A stretch of 64,000 nucleotides of DNA, taken from positions 153,225,152-153,289,151 of the forward strand of contig CP136066.1 in assembly GCA_032622095.1 (NCBI GenBank), given 5' to 3'. Below the pieces are notes generated by a model. That model ran no database searches and was not told where the DNA came from. It saw nothing but the letters and a program-made list of their open reading frames with translations. Numbering within the stretch: position 1 is the first letter of the stretch; every line of letters starts with the position of its first letter. Below are positions 23,096 to 34,214 of the stretch, in pieces. A program made the position numbers and the translations under genes. This DNA comes from Siphonodentalium dalli. Its lineage: Eukaryota > Mollusca > Scaphopoda > Gadilida > Siphonodentaliidae.

Positions 23096-23833
23096 AGATT
23101 TTGGGATAACACACTTAATATAGTATTGGAGCTCATGTTGGGTTCAAATTTCGAGTCTATATGATCTAGAATACAATGGGCTAACCTGGTTTTGCCCCTC
23201 ATACGCGAATTTTGAAATTTCCTGTCCAGACAACCCATGTTTCCTTGCAACTAAGAATATCCAAATAAGTTTCTAGAGACGTACATTAACTGAAATTTGA
23301 GATTAAACAAAATATATTGAATTTAATAAGTTAACTGTATTAATTATTCTGAAATTGTATGAACAGCACATGCAAAGTTTCTGGTTATTATCAACAATAT
23401 CTGAATCAATGCTAATGATTGATGTCGGTGTGTTTTTCCGTGCCCATTGACAATTGATTTGAGCATGCAGGGCAACCGAATACATTGGATGTTTGTCATG
23501 TGTTGTCAGAGTTAGATTTACAGTTGAGTGCTTGCTACAGATTAGCTACATGGTATTATGAACAGCGTCTTTATCACATTGTATCAAAGCCATGAGAACG
23601 CCATATGTTAAGTTGCGTGTTGTCCGAGTCATAGATGTGCCTCATAGACTATTTATAATAAGCCTAATAGATAGAACGCAGGATGTCAATTCAGTGTTGA
23701 ATATCTGGATTGATGCATCATTATGAAATTCTTATTCTTAAGAAATATAGAGCACCTTGAATTTGTCTCGGAAGAAATCAACAGTCTGAGTCACACTTAA
23801 CTTGAGCGATCCTGACATTCTTTGGGACTGATT
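23096..23833. other. Kelch intron, no feature seen
   Basis: AT-rich. No exon or repeat end was recognised. Confidence 0.4.
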
Positions 23834-24530
23834 GTCCCCCGACGTTTCCGTCGGAGGACTATAGAAATTACCTCGTCCGTGCGTCCGAGATTGGGTACCT
23901 TCATGGTGTAATCAACTCCTCCTACAGTTTTAAACGTAGAGATTTGAAACTCTGGGATATTGTTCCTAACATGTTGGTGATTTGCAACATCTATATAGCT
24001 AATCAAAAGTATAATTTTTTCCATATTTTTGGGGGGGGGTTTCGACTTCGAAAATTTGGAACATTTTTGCCTTTTGGATGAGATTGGGTACCTTCATGGT
24101 TTAATCAACTCCTCCTACAGTTTTAAATGTAGAGATTTGAAACTCTGGGATATTGTTCCTAACATGTCGGTGATTTGCAACATCTATATAGCTAATAAAA
24201 AATATCATTTTTTCCATATTTTTGGGGGGTTTTCGACTTCGAAAATTTGGAACATTTTTGCCTTTTGGATGAGATTGGGTACCTTCATGGTGTAATCAAC
24301 TCCTCCTACAGTTTTAAATGTAGAGATTTGAAACTCTGGGATATTGTTCCTAACATGTTGGTGATTTGCAACATCTTTATAGCTAATACAAAATGCGTTT
24401 GTTCATCGGGTTGTTTTGTCCAAGAAATTTTGCGGTGGTTTGCAACATCTATATACTGTATAACATTGTTGCAAATAGTATCCTTCTAACAAATCCAAAC
24501 ATGAAGTTTACCACTCGAGTCGGGGGACAT
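23834..24530 (+). repeat. Helentron/pearl-like element with three ~192-bp tandem units
   Basis: It begins GTCCCCCGAC with a stem-loop CCGACGTTTCCGTCGG and ends ACTCGAGTCGGGGGAC. Units starting GAGATTGGGTACC lie at 23887, 24080 and 24271 (spacing 193 and 191 bp), each nearly identical. The similar proteins read from 24029 and 24247 are products of this tandem repeat, not genes. Confidence 0.8.
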
Positions 24531-24858
24531 GTGGTCTGCGACCTTTTATGCTATTTGATGTAAATTGCGACTTGCTAAATCTTTCATTGACAGACAAATT
24601 GTTGGATACAAATTCAGCCCACTCCTTTGATCTGATGAATTTTGTGGTACTTGGGCCACACTTATAAGATTTTGTGTTTCCCCTCTCCCTCCCCTAAATA
24701 TTTTACTTGGGTAGGTAGGTAGGTAAAATATATTTTATTTTTTTTTGCCAAAACTACAGTAGTTATATCGGAAAGTATTTAGGCCTTTGGAATATGGTTT
24801 GATTGTTAAAAGATCATGTCAGAACTGGTACTTCATGTTTTATTAATGTTTAAATGAA
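24531..24858. other. Kelch intron, no gene seen
   Basis: Contains a GGTAGGTAGGTAGG microsatellite near 24711. Nothing else was seen. Confidence 0.4.
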
Positions 24859-26933
24859 TTAAATTAACAATTTAAGGTTTCACCCACGAAGGTCAACAGT
24901 GTGAAATATTTGATATGAGACAAGTCATGGATAGGACAATTAATTTCTTAATTATTGGTTCTATAGGCACCTGTGATGCATCAAATTGAAGGACTATCTA
25001 CATTTAGTTCACTGGTGAGCATTGCGACATTTGGAGTCTTCAATTCCTCTATAGAACCTTTCCTGGAAGTCTGTTAGTGGGTAGTCATTAGTGTTGTGAG
25101 GTTTTAGAATTTACGTTTCGGTTTCGGTTTTTTTCGGTAAAAAACCTCGGTTTCGGTTTCGGTTTTAGTAAAGCAATCACTTAACATATAGCAATTAGTC
25201 CAACAAAACTGGACAAAACAGGCACTACCAGTTACAGAGGGTCATAATAAGTTGGGGAACAGCTTGCTCTGTTGCTAAATCATGAACTTTAATGAGAATG
25301 TGAGATAAAAGTCATATATTGAACAATCAGGTTTAAGCAAACTCAAAATAGTAGTGCCCGACTGACCATATTTCTAGACGCTGACCCTAAACTTTTTTCC
25401 GACTATACCAGGGGGGGGGGGGGGAGGTGAGCAATTTTTTCCGCAAAAAAAAATTCCTGCTTGTTTTTTAGTGTTTTGGCAATGAGTTGGGCTTCAAACC
25501 CACTTTGAATGAGAGAAATAATGTAATTCTAACTGTAAACTGACTGCAGGCAGTTATCGTGTTGTATTTTGTTGCAAATTTTGAAATCCAAGATGGCCGC
25601 TGGCAGCCATGTTTTTTTGGCCGAATGACCTCAAAATGATTCATTCCTATTTACATGTCCATGTTAACATCCATGATAAATAGTATGCACAGAAATTCAT
25701 ATACAGCTGTTTACAGTGAATTTCCCCCCGCAAATCTCTGTTTTAGTGTTAAAAGGGGGGGGTGGGTGTCAAAAAATGGTCGGAAAAAACTGCCGAAAAC
25801 GGAAAACAATTTGGCGGTGGGGGTGGGTGGGTACAAAAAATGATCGAAACGGAAAAAATGCCATACGTGCCTGAAATTTGTTTCCAGTTCCTCGACAATG
25901 ATGACGTAATTACGCGTTTGATGTTCCCGCTCAGTTTGTGGGTTAGAGATACCGTTACGCGCAAAAATAACTGCCGCGATCAACAAGACACTGATAAGTG
26001 CACGTACATGTATACACAGCAATTGGCCGGCTCAAAGTCGTAATATTTCGTTGAACGTTATAGATAAAAGTTCAATTTTATTGACCGATTAGCCGGGAGA
26101 ATGAAGTTTCAGAAATTGCAGTTCTAACTACCGACTTTATTTCCGCACGGGACGAACTGTTTCGTCAAGCACACGTCATCAATTCAAATAAAGTGCACAC
26201 TTATTCTAACACAGCTGACAATAAAGGTGACAAAAGTAAACGACCTACTCAGGACCATTTCCCACGTGATATAACATTTCTTTTCGTTCGCATGAATTCT
26301 CATTTTTACAACGACATGCTTCCTCATTTCAGTTTCGTTTGGCAACTCAATGACGCTTACAATATTATAACAACACCTATCTGAGACGAAATGGACACAT
26401 CCCGATATATAATTTATCAGAGAGGTCGATTATTTGACAACACTATCAACTAACAAGTCGATTCAATTGAAAAATAAACATACAAAAAAAAAACGTAATA
26501 TCGGTTGGGGCAGAATCACGTCGGTCGGTTTCGGTCGGTATTTTTTTAAACCGAAACCGAGTTGTTTTCTCGGTTAACTGCACAACACTAGTAGTCATAC
26601 CACTTAAAATGCATCCAAATGGAGACCGACAGTCGAGCACGACTAATTTTTTTAGTTTAAATTATACACCATACTCTGCTTGGATGCAAGTGGTATGAAA
26701 ACACAATAACAGACTTTCATGATTGGTTCCATAGAGGAATTGAAGATTCTAAATGTCGCAATGCTCACCAGTGAACTACATGTATATATACTTTCAATTT
26801 GGTGTATCACACATGCCTATATAGTGCCAATATTATAAATTAAGAAATGAATTGTCCTGTCCTGGACTTGTTTCATGTCAAATATTTCACACCGTTTACT
26901 GTGGCGAAACCTTTAATAAATTAACAATTTAAC
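24859..26933. mobile_element. Fold-back element with ~220-bp arms, interrupted by a hAT element
   Basis: The left arm (24859-25077) and right arm (26708-26933) are inverted copies sharing TGGTGAGCATTGCGACATTT, TTCAATTCCTCTAT and GTGTGAAATATTTGA. Between them lie a short loop and the 25089-26590 insertion. It sits at the 3' end of the last exon of the minus-strand Cys-rich gene (27184-26913) and overlaps its final codons. Confidence 0.75.
25089..26590. mobile_element. Non-autonomous hAT element, 1502 bp, 8-bp TSD
   Basis: The TIR is TAGTGTTGTG / CACAACACTA, with the exact 8-bp duplication GTAGTCAT at 25081-25088 and 26591-26598. Repeated TTTCGGTTTCGGT motifs lie just inside both ends, as is usual for hAT transposase binding sites. 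The interior has no transposase. The G-runs near 25408 and 25753-25830 produce spurious ORFs. Confidence 0.88.
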
Positions 26934-27184
26934 AAGAAATACATAAGCTATATAACATTTGATTGGATTCCTCTCTGGGCATTCTTTTTTGGCATCTTTG
27001 CAGTTTTTGCAAATGGGGAGAACTACTTTATATAACTTGACCACATCCGCATCTCGTTCACATGGTGTAGAGCCACAGTGGGCGCAGACTGCCACACCGA
27101 TTCCGGATGCATAATATGCAAATTCTATAGGGGTTTGACAACACATCTGCAGCTTGACCAAAACTTTTCCCTGAAGAATATCAC
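26913..27184 (-). CDS. Cys-rich gene in kelch intron 3, exon 3
   Basis: Minus-strand exon with acceptor TCATTTCAG. It continues in phase from the 29067-28928 exon (CAT G + GT). It encodes GDILQGKVLVKLQMCCQTP, then AVCAHCGSTPCERDAD and LPICKNCKDAKKECPERNPIK. Pairs of Cys (CCxx, CAHC, CKNC, C) suggest a zinc-binding or disulphide-rich fold. The last codons to the stop overlap the arm of the fold-back element at 24859-26933, so the present C-terminus may be transposon-derived or a donor was lost. I do not recognise the family. Confidence 0.6.
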
Positions 27185-28050
27185 CTGAAATGAGAATGAA
27201 TAAACATTCAGAATACAGTTGCCTCATTGCAGTTAACACTCTCAGTGTGTCAGGATGGGGGGTCACCCCTCACCCCCCGGGTGAATCTGGTAGTGTACCA
27301 CACCTTAACTTTATATGTTGTGTTCCCACTCATGTCCAAATATAACTTATATTTTGAGACTTGTCAGACATCTTTGATCAGGAGAACAAGTAATTAACAG
27401 GTATATTTATAGATTCCAATTCTTTATTATTTCTCAATAAAAAAGCCAAAAAAATCTAACTTTTTCCTCCATTAGGACATTCCTCGTGAGCGGGGTGGGT
27501 GCGAAAACCTGGGAGGGAGCTCCCTGAACTATATGGTATAATGTATAATTTTCTGGCAGGTGGAGGCCACGAGGAAAGATAAAACCCCCTATGAACCTCA
27601 AAGAACTGTGTTGACCTGATAACATACAACATCACCATAAGGCCATATAAACTTAATAGTTTGTTTCTCAGGGATTTTTTTTTCAAAGTGATGAGGGAGG
27701 CAGTTATTTATATTTATTATTTTTTTCAAATTAATTTTGTGGTGAGTCAGGTATTTATTTATAAAGTATTTACTGGAATCCCATATTAAACAGTAATACT
27801 GAATATGGGCAATATACCGAAGCAGGGAAGCTGACCATCATATATCCCCTTAATAATCTAGATTTGTAATAAAGTTGCATAGAGGAAACAGTTTGAGTTA
27901 TTCACTCATGATGATGAGGAAACTACATCGGTGAAATTTGATGTAACTCAGGGTGACCATCAACCAGATCAGGCTTTATTGGAAGGAGTTCCACTGGACT
28001 ACACATGAATTGATAATATAAAATCACAACAATAATTTATGAAATAAAAG
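27185..28050. other. Intron of the minus-strand gene, no further gene
   Basis: The short ORFs at 27434-27686 are not supported. Nothing recognisable was seen. Confidence 0.4.
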
Positions 28051-28056
28051 GTTTAT
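28051..28056 (-). terminator. Poly(A) signal for the 28616-28064 ORF
   Basis: TTTATT on the plus strand reads AATAAA on the minus strand, just after the stop codon of the intronless ORF. Its position suggests that this locus was or is a separate transcript. Confidence 0.5.
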
Positions 28057-28063
28057 TTTCTAA

Positions 28064-28616
28064 TTAATCACAGACTTTCATAAAAATCTTGAAGTTTGAA
28101 ATAGTGCTGATCCACGAACCAGAGTGCATTACATACAATAGCCACACACTGCCGACCCACACTGTCAACACTATCCATTTGGAAGCCCCCTTCACTTTGT
28201 TTTCACCTAACCAGTCAATGATTGAATGAATTAACTTGCACAATTCGTCCCGTTTGTTTTTCACATTTGTCTTACTGGGCAACACCACCTCCTTGCAACA
28301 TGTCATCAGCACTGAGAATACATCAACTAGTTCTTCCGATTTCTTCTTTGGTCACTCGAATTTGAAAATATCGTCCGAAAAATTGCGTGACTTCAGAAAA
28401 CATGATGTCATTGATGATCATGATGTCTCCTGCAACTGTGTCAAAGTCCCCTGTTTTCGTTTTTGAAACAATCAGGTCAAAATCATCGTCAATGTCTTTC
28501 GTGGACATGAAATCACCAGCCATTTTACGAATAGTTTTTGATCTGTTGACTGATATAATTGTCCATTTGCCTTCCGATGCATTCTGCACGATAGAAATGT
28601 TCATCAAAGTCGCCAT
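28064..28616 (-). pseudogene. Intronless gene or frameshifted copy with C-terminal membrane segment
   Basis: It opens at 28616 with a good start context (AACAAAATGGCGACT) and stays open for 97 codons to about 28326. The frame then shifts by one and continues for some 90 codons to 28064. The first part is polar (segments MAGDFMSTKDIDDDFDLIV and FFGRYFQIRVTKEE). The second holds EELVDVFSVLMTCCKEVV and IHSIIDWLGENK and ends in a hydrophobic stretch (WIVLTVWVGSVWLLYVMHSG) typical of a tail anchor. A GGAAGT (ETS-like) motif lies upstream and AATAAA downstream. It is either a recently broken gene or a sequence error. I do not recognise the family; a Bcl-2-like reading (tail anchor, DWLGEN near a BH2 position) is only a guess. 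Confidence 0.5.
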
Positions 28617-28927
28617 TTTGTTATTATTTTAAACAGGAAGTCCGTCAGAATTATCTGCCCTTGTTTGTGAATGTAAAGTCCGGATAGATTTGCAGTCCGG
28701 ATAGATGTGCAGTTTGCGTAAAGTTTCAAGTCTTAAGTTATCGGTCTGGGGCGGTTTGGGATATGCGGTATTTATATATTTATTATTTACAGCTGCCAAT
28801 AAATAAGGGGTAGCGCAAGGTTTTTTTGGGAGGTGGCGATCCCTGAGAAACGAACTATTTTGTGTGTATGGCCTAAGTACATATGTGACAGTTTAGATAT
28901 TTATTGTTTTAATTTAATGCTACATAC

Positions 28928-29067
28928 CATGAGCAGTAATGTTAGCTCCACAGGAGTAATCATATTTTGACTTCATGTGAGTGAGAGACCTGTTCTCTGG
29001 CACTGAGTTTGGTCTTGGCGTATAAAAGCATCTGTGTTTTCGGCATTCATAACAAGTCACAGTACTC
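28928..29067 (-). CDS. Cys-rich gene in kelch intron 3, exon 2
   Basis: A 140-nt minus-strand exon with a TTTTTTTTAG acceptor and GTATGT donor, open only in the frame S-T-V-T-C-Y-E-C-R-K-H-R-C-F. It continues PRPNSVPENRSLTHMKSKY and DYSCGANITAHG. The C-Y-E-C and H-R-C spacing fits metal binding. It leaves in phase 1, exactly what the 27184-26913 exon requires. Entry needs two bases from an upstream exon. Confidence 0.7.
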
Positions 29068-29249
29068 CTAAAAAAAATATTTTAAAAAAATGGACATAAC
29101 TTCCTTTCCTATGCGCTTGCCAGGAATCTTCCCCCACCCCAATCAGTAATACAGTATCGCCCAACTTGGGCACATTGAAGTGCTGAAGTGAAGGACCTTA
29201 CCTGCACTAAAAAAATTACCAAAATGAATCAATTTTTTTTGGCCAAATT

Positions 29250-29681
29250 GTGGACCAAGGTGGGTCAATTTATATAAATATAAATGCATGTAACTCTTAC
29301 CATTTAGTTTTTCCCCTTCGGACACAACAATTTTCCGTGGAAATACTGTTTCCTTCTAGCTTCCTAACAGTAACAGTATTTTGAAGCATCAAGTTCAACT
29401 CTATTTGTTGTCAATGGCAATGCTGAGTCACTCTGCAGTCCTGGACCAATTTTGGGTCGAAGTCCATTATCACCCGAATAGCTTCGCCCGAATCGCACGA
29501 AAATACATTGACAGTGTCCGTTCCAGTTTGTGAAAACGCTGACAGCTACCATGCTGTTTTTCAACTTCACCTCTGTGACCTCGTCATTGCCGGTTAGCAA
29601 ACTTTCCAACACATCGGACCACGTGCGTTCTGTGTCGTATTCGCCGATCCTATTCTTAATTAATTGTATTTTTGTCGCCAT
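29250..29681 (-). CDS. Cys-rich gene in kelch intron 3, probable first exon
   Basis: ATG at 29681 (context GATAAATGGCGAC) opens a frame reading M-A-T-K-I-Q-L-I-K-N-R-I-G-E-Y and then TWSDVLESLLTGNDEVTEVK. A strong donor, AAATG/GTAAGA, lies about 70 bases past the in-frame stop at 29364. In another frame it would end with two bases over and give Trp at the junction with the 29067 exon. The two frames do not join directly, so a short intron of about 70 nt, a frameshift or a sequence error lies between about 29470 and 29370. Upstream, CCCGGAAGT at 29769 resembles an ETS site common in TATA-less promoters. The product is unknown. Confidence 0.5.
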
Positions 29682-29930
29682 TTATCAAAACGATGTTAAC
29701 ACAGAGACTTGCAAATATTTTCTGATTTTAACAGACGAATCCATCGCGCAATGTCAACAAACATCACCCGGAAGTTTAACGTCGGTAAAGCGGAAAAGCA
29801 AAAATGCAGAATTTCTAAAAACACCGGAAACGGACCGGAGGAATGCCGATTTCCGGAACATGAATATAAATAATTTTTTACAAACGAGACGCAAATAATA
29901 ATCTCAGTCGGCGGGTTTAAAATGGGGCGG
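29682..29930 (-). promoter_or_regulatory. Candidate promoter of the minus-strand Cys-rich gene
   Basis: CpG dinucleotides are enriched compared with the flanks. The sequence includes ACCCGGAAGTTTAACG, an ETS-type core, and no TATA box. Position and composition suggest a TATA-less promoter (inference). Confidence 0.35.
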
Positions 29931-30109
29931 TCGGGCGAGGGGAAACAAACATATTATTAATTATGGCCTTGTGACTCGTGGGAAAGCAAAGGAAACCGGA
30001 ACCATGAAAATCAACTCTGATTATATTGATTCACACCATTCTTTGTTTATTTATAAATTTTTTGGGCACCAAACTAGGTCCATTTTCAAACATTTTCTGC
30101 CAGGCTAGC

Positions 30110-30205
30110 AGAAACCCTATGGGAGACTCTCAAATATACGAGAATGTATTGTCACAGGGTTTTCCCAAAATTTCCTGAAGCTTCAGTCATGGCTAAAGGT
30201 TTCTA
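30110..30205. repeat. Family A MITE, right-end fragment
   Basis: Contains a degenerate hairpin arm (TACGAGAATGTATTGTCACAG), then GGGTTTTCCCAAAATTTCCTG and GCTTCAGTCATGG. Confidence 0.65.
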
Positions 30206-30436
30206 CAACTCAAAACTAACATTGTAATATGATTGTATGCCCCTGAATCTATACGGGAAAGAGAGACTCAGATCTCTAATCCTTTCTATACTAAACGGTT
30301 TCTTCTTCTCAGATTCTTGTTATGACAGCATAAATAATTTAGTTTTACTTGTAGTAGACTTCTGTTTATCAACACAAATTGCTAATGTTTACAAGATATT
30401 TAATATAAATCTGGATGGTTCAGTGCGGTCCATTAC

Positions 30437-30960
30437 ACCTAACAGTAGTTGTCCCTCAAATATGTGTTTTTTGGGGACTATTAAAATAGCCAGTTTCCGT
30501 TCTTACGTTTGGAAAGTTTCCAGATGAGAACTTTATTTTGAGATATCGGATCGAAACCAAATTTGGTATTTGAGTTTATCAGCTCAATACACTGTTCAAG
30601 TTCGAATATGGGTTCGGTCCACCTATTTTTGCTGCAGTTATGGTCAAGTTTGAATATGGTTTCCGGATGATAACTTTAGTAGTTTTTGTAATCTGATTGT
30701 TTTTAAATGTGGATTAACTACATGAAGATACAGGTCAAGTTCAAATTCGGGTTTTGTCTGCGCATGTTGGCCGGAGTTATGGTCATTGTCGACTTAAAAT
30801 TTGCTGATTATTTTGGTTTCCAGATAATAACTTTAGTTTTTGTTATGATTGTTTTTAAATTCAACTGAATATGTTGTTACGTGGTTCAATTTTCTGAAGA
30901 CAAAGGCCAAGTTTAAATTTGATCACGGTCCGATGAATTTTGACAGAGTTTTAAAAAAAA
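30437..30960 (+). repeat. Helentron/pearl-like core repeats, ends missing
   Basis: At least two core units are present, marked by CAAGTTCGAATATGGG, GGTTTCCGGATGATAACTTT and CAGGTCAAGTTCAAATTCGG. No terminal hairpin was found. Confidence 0.55.
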
Positions 30961-31039
30961 TATATCCTTACTGAAAAGCTGCCTTTTCGGGGAACACCTG
31001 GATGGCAACCTTTTATTTATACTGATAGGAAGGATATTC

Positions 31040-31310
31040 AAGGCATAATAGAGACTCCTTTCTATACTGAATGGATTCTCCCATTCAGTTATAAAAGTAA
31101 ACATTGGAACAGTCTATTATTCATTTGGAGGGGTGTCCTTATAATAAAAGCAGATGACAGACAGAAAAACAGTAATACAATTGCAGAAGTATTCATATTC
31201 ATTGGTGGGAAATGTTTAGATAATAAGTTCAACACTTTGTAGAATTTATTATCTGAGCATTTCCAATGGGAACTAATCGTGAATGAGTAGTTAGTATAAA
31301 AAGCGTTAAT
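31040..31310. repeat. TTAA-type MITE, family D, copy 2
   Basis: Holds the family segment TTGGAACAGTCTATTATTCAT and the palindromic AGATAATAAGTTCAACA ... TTATTATCTGAGCAT. It ends AGTATAAAAAGCGTTAAT. Confidence 0.6.
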
Positions 31311-31432
31311 CCCCACCTTGCTACCTTGCCTTACTAGTAAATAGACACCTCAAATTTATTCATAAATCTGGGAATAAAGGTAAATAACAGTCTCAACAAA
31401 AAGATATATTTTAAGCTTTTTCTCATTTGCAG

Positions 31433-31558
31433 CTCCACAACCAACGTGCAGATGGGGACACACATTATGTATGATTCACGACAATCGAGCGGTTCTTGTT
31501 GGTGGTCAAGGTGAAAAACAGCAGCTTAGTAAGGATTCTGTTTGGGTGCTTGATCCAG
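31433..31558 (+). CDS. Kelch-repeat protein, exon 4 (kelch repeat 1)
   Basis: A 126-nt exon (TCATTTGCAG/GTACTA), entered in phase 1. It encodes P-P-Q-P-T-C-R-W-G-H-T-L-C-M, then VLVGGQGEKQQ and DSVWVLDP. The order H-T, then hydrophobic-VGGQG, then V-W-V-L-D is a classic kelch blade (GG followed by a conserved W/Y and D). The intron before it is 9.6 kb and contains opposite-strand genes. Confidence 0.92.
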
Positions 31559-32007
31559 GTACTACAAAAGTTTCTTTCAAATAGTTTTTATAGATTAATT
31601 TTCAAATATTTGTTCTGCTTTATTTAGGTCATGCAAAGTCCTGAAACCCCACATGGGCAATTTACGTTTAATAAGATATTAATTGACTTGAAAGTTTGGG
31701 AGTGAGAATATACATACCAGTTCCCCGATTTCCAATTTATTACTGTAATTGGCAACTATGTTGAAATGTTTGTTAACTCATTCAGTGCTGCTGACATATA
31801 ATTCATCCGTTTTTAACCATCCGTTTGTCGGCAATGTATTGTCAATGTTTCTAATGCTACAGTGTCATTGACATACATTGTCACCTCTACAGTTGCATTT
31901 ACACTATTGCATTTAAACACAATAAATAATTGACATACGTATCAGTATATCTTACCACCCCAAGTCATTTTGTGAATATTATAATTACCATCATGCCATT
32001 CTTTTAG

Positions 32008-32195
32008 AAACAAGAAAGTGGAGATTCCCAGATGCCAAATGTGAATCGGGCAGACCCGATTATAGGATGGGTCACACGTGTACATACGATTCACAGATGA
32101 GATGCTTATACGTGTACGGTGGATCAAAAAACCTCAAATGGTTTAATGATGTACATGTTCTTGACCTGGATGAGTGGAAATGGCAACTTGTCAAG
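32008..32195 (+). CDS. Kelch-repeat protein, exon 5 (kelch repeat 2)
   Basis: A 188-nt exon (TTCTTTTAG/GTAATT), entered in phase 1 and left in phase 0. It encodes ETRKWRFPD, GRPDYRMGHTCTYDS, LYVYGGSKNLKWFNDVHVLD and EWKWQLVK. The YGG...ND.HVLD...W pattern is a full kelch blade. An out-of-phase donor is not needed; the junctions on both sides keep one frame. Confidence 0.94.
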
Positions 32196-32861
32196 GTAAT
32201 TAAAAAAATTATAACATTTGATGCAGTCCTTCACAGGAGACAGTAGCAATTGCTCACGAACCTGTATGCACTTGTAACTTTCTATTCACGGGTGCTAAAT
32301 TTTGCTCTCGCCCATCAAAATACTTATGATTCAATATTTAACTATTTGAAGGTTGTTTTGATCCTTTCTCATCTCAGGTTAATTATGTGTAATTTGACAT
32401 AGGTCTATCCAACAATGACATTTTGTTTGAGAAATACCCAACTTACGATTATATTATGGGTGCAATATTACACTCATCTACTGAATTACAGGAATAAATA
32501 AATTCTCTCATTGTGTTTTCCTTGTGGGAAGGACAGTTGATAGCAAGAGCCTTTGTTTTATCACTGGAGTCTCCACTACCTATTTTAGCAAATTGCACCT
32601 ATGCTTCAAGTTTGGAAGTATGGAATGTAAATTATTCAAATATGTAAGAGTGTCAACAATTATCCCTCTTCTCAACATAAAAAGGGAAATCATTGTGGTA
32701 CACACACGCCTATCTGAACATGCAGCATTAAGCTCTTTGATATATCAGGTTGGTTCCTTGTACTCCATGAACCCTCCAACCAGTAAGTATTAACAAGAAG
32801 TGTCTTTTAGTTGCCTCATTTTCTGCAATACTTCACTCTTGTCAAGTCAGGAATCAGCTAC
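32196..32861. other. Kelch intron, no feature seen
   Basis: The ORF at 32524-32793 lacks splice logic and domain features. Confidence 0.4.
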
Positions 32862-33472
32862 TTAACCCTTCCTGATAAGATCTTCTTGAAATTTTGCAAA
32901 ATCCCTGTGCCAATACATTCTCTTATATATGAGTCTCCCAGGGAGCATCACATGTATAAGAGAATACACTAGCCTAACAGTATTTACCCTGACCTTGCAA
33001 GCCAGGGCCCAAGCTAGGGGTTGAAAACAGGGAGAAGTGACTTCTCCCTCTGGAGATTTTAGGGAGACTTCAGCCCTAAATAGGGAGAAGTGGAGAGACT
33101 TAAGAAAAACATAAAAAACACTTATTAATTTTCAAATATTGATTTATTTATAACATCAATACAAAGATTAAATAACAAGATAAACCATGCATGGTTACCA
33201 AAAATAAAATATAGCACAAGTAGAGTACCTGTATAGATAGTTAACATGAACTTGTATTTCTTAAATTTATAACTTTAATTTAAAAATAAAAAAAGTTGAC
33301 TTAATGACTTTTAATATCTGAAGAAATTAATTGTTATTATAAATTTGGAAATGGATTTTGGTCACTGCTGTAATGTGTATGTCCGTTAAAATAAACGATA
33401 AGGACTAATCAAGGAGTTGTAAAAAGCTTGTAATATTAATGAATACCAACATCGATGGTATGATCAGTGATG

Positions 33473-33637
33473 ATATAAGGATTAACTGTCATGTGGACTG
33501 TTTTTATGGAGATGTAACCGTGAGGTATGTGGACATAACTTGTGTAAAACCCGAAGGGTTTTACATACAAGTTATGACCACTTACCTCACGGTTACATCT
33601 CCATAAAAATAGTCCACATGACAGTTAATCCTTATAT
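33473..33637. repeat. Near-perfect 165-bp hairpin
   Basis: The arms of about 80 bp meet at CCCGAAGGG near 33551-33557. They contain AAGGATTAACTGTCATGTGG and ATGGAGATGTAACCGTGAGG, mirrored on the right with one or two mismatches. No family member was seen elsewhere in the window. Confidence 0.9.
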
Positions 33638-34214
33638 TTATATACATTTAGCGAAAAAGCCACTTTTGTAAATGTATTTAAATCGAAAAGTGTATCGTGA
33701 CAAAAACAGCCCAAAATACCCAATAGCACCCTTGGCAAAAGTTAAAAGGAACAATTTCTCTTCATATTGAAACCCGATGATGTATTAAGTCAATCCTGCG
33801 CGAGTCCAAATGCGCCCAAAACATTACGCGTTCGTCTTTCCAAACCCAATGACGTATCGATGGTGTTATGAGCTTGGTGTTATGATGCGTTGCGCATTCA
33901 CCGAGAAATAACTGCAACTAGCCACGTGGGCGCCGACCAATCAGAATGCTGGATTTAGTGATGACAACACTTAGTATGTAAATATAATCCGATTAACAAC
34001 TGATTAAAGCAATAAACTTGGCAAGTTGGATAGCTGTGTTACAATAGTGATTAATGTGTTCTTCACAAAGACCAGTGGAGCTTATAATATACACGAATAA
34101 TTATTAAAATACCTGCATTGTGACCAAGTACATGCAATTAATTTACAACGGTTGACAGACACGTTAACTCTCACAGTTTTGGCATGAGACTCACGATTTT
34201 ACGACCCTGTTTTT

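Noticed and set aside
24029-24489. Two near-identical ORFs containing MEHFCLLDEIGYLHG
   Set aside because: They are products of the 191-193 bp tandem repeat inside a Helentron-like element.
25711-26043. Overlapping ORFs on both strands around 25.7-26.0 kb
   Set aside because: They lie in the G-run-rich interior of a non-autonomous hAT element and have no recognisable domain.
28064-28616. Assignment of the tail-anchored ORF to the Bcl-2 family
   Set aside because: There is a tail anchor and a weak BH2-like stretch, but no NWGR-type BH1 motif, and the frame is broken. The evidence is too thin for a call.
29530-29898. Plus-strand ORF of 122 residues
   Set aside because: It is antisense to the better-supported minus-strand first exon (ATG at 29681) and has no domain or splice support.
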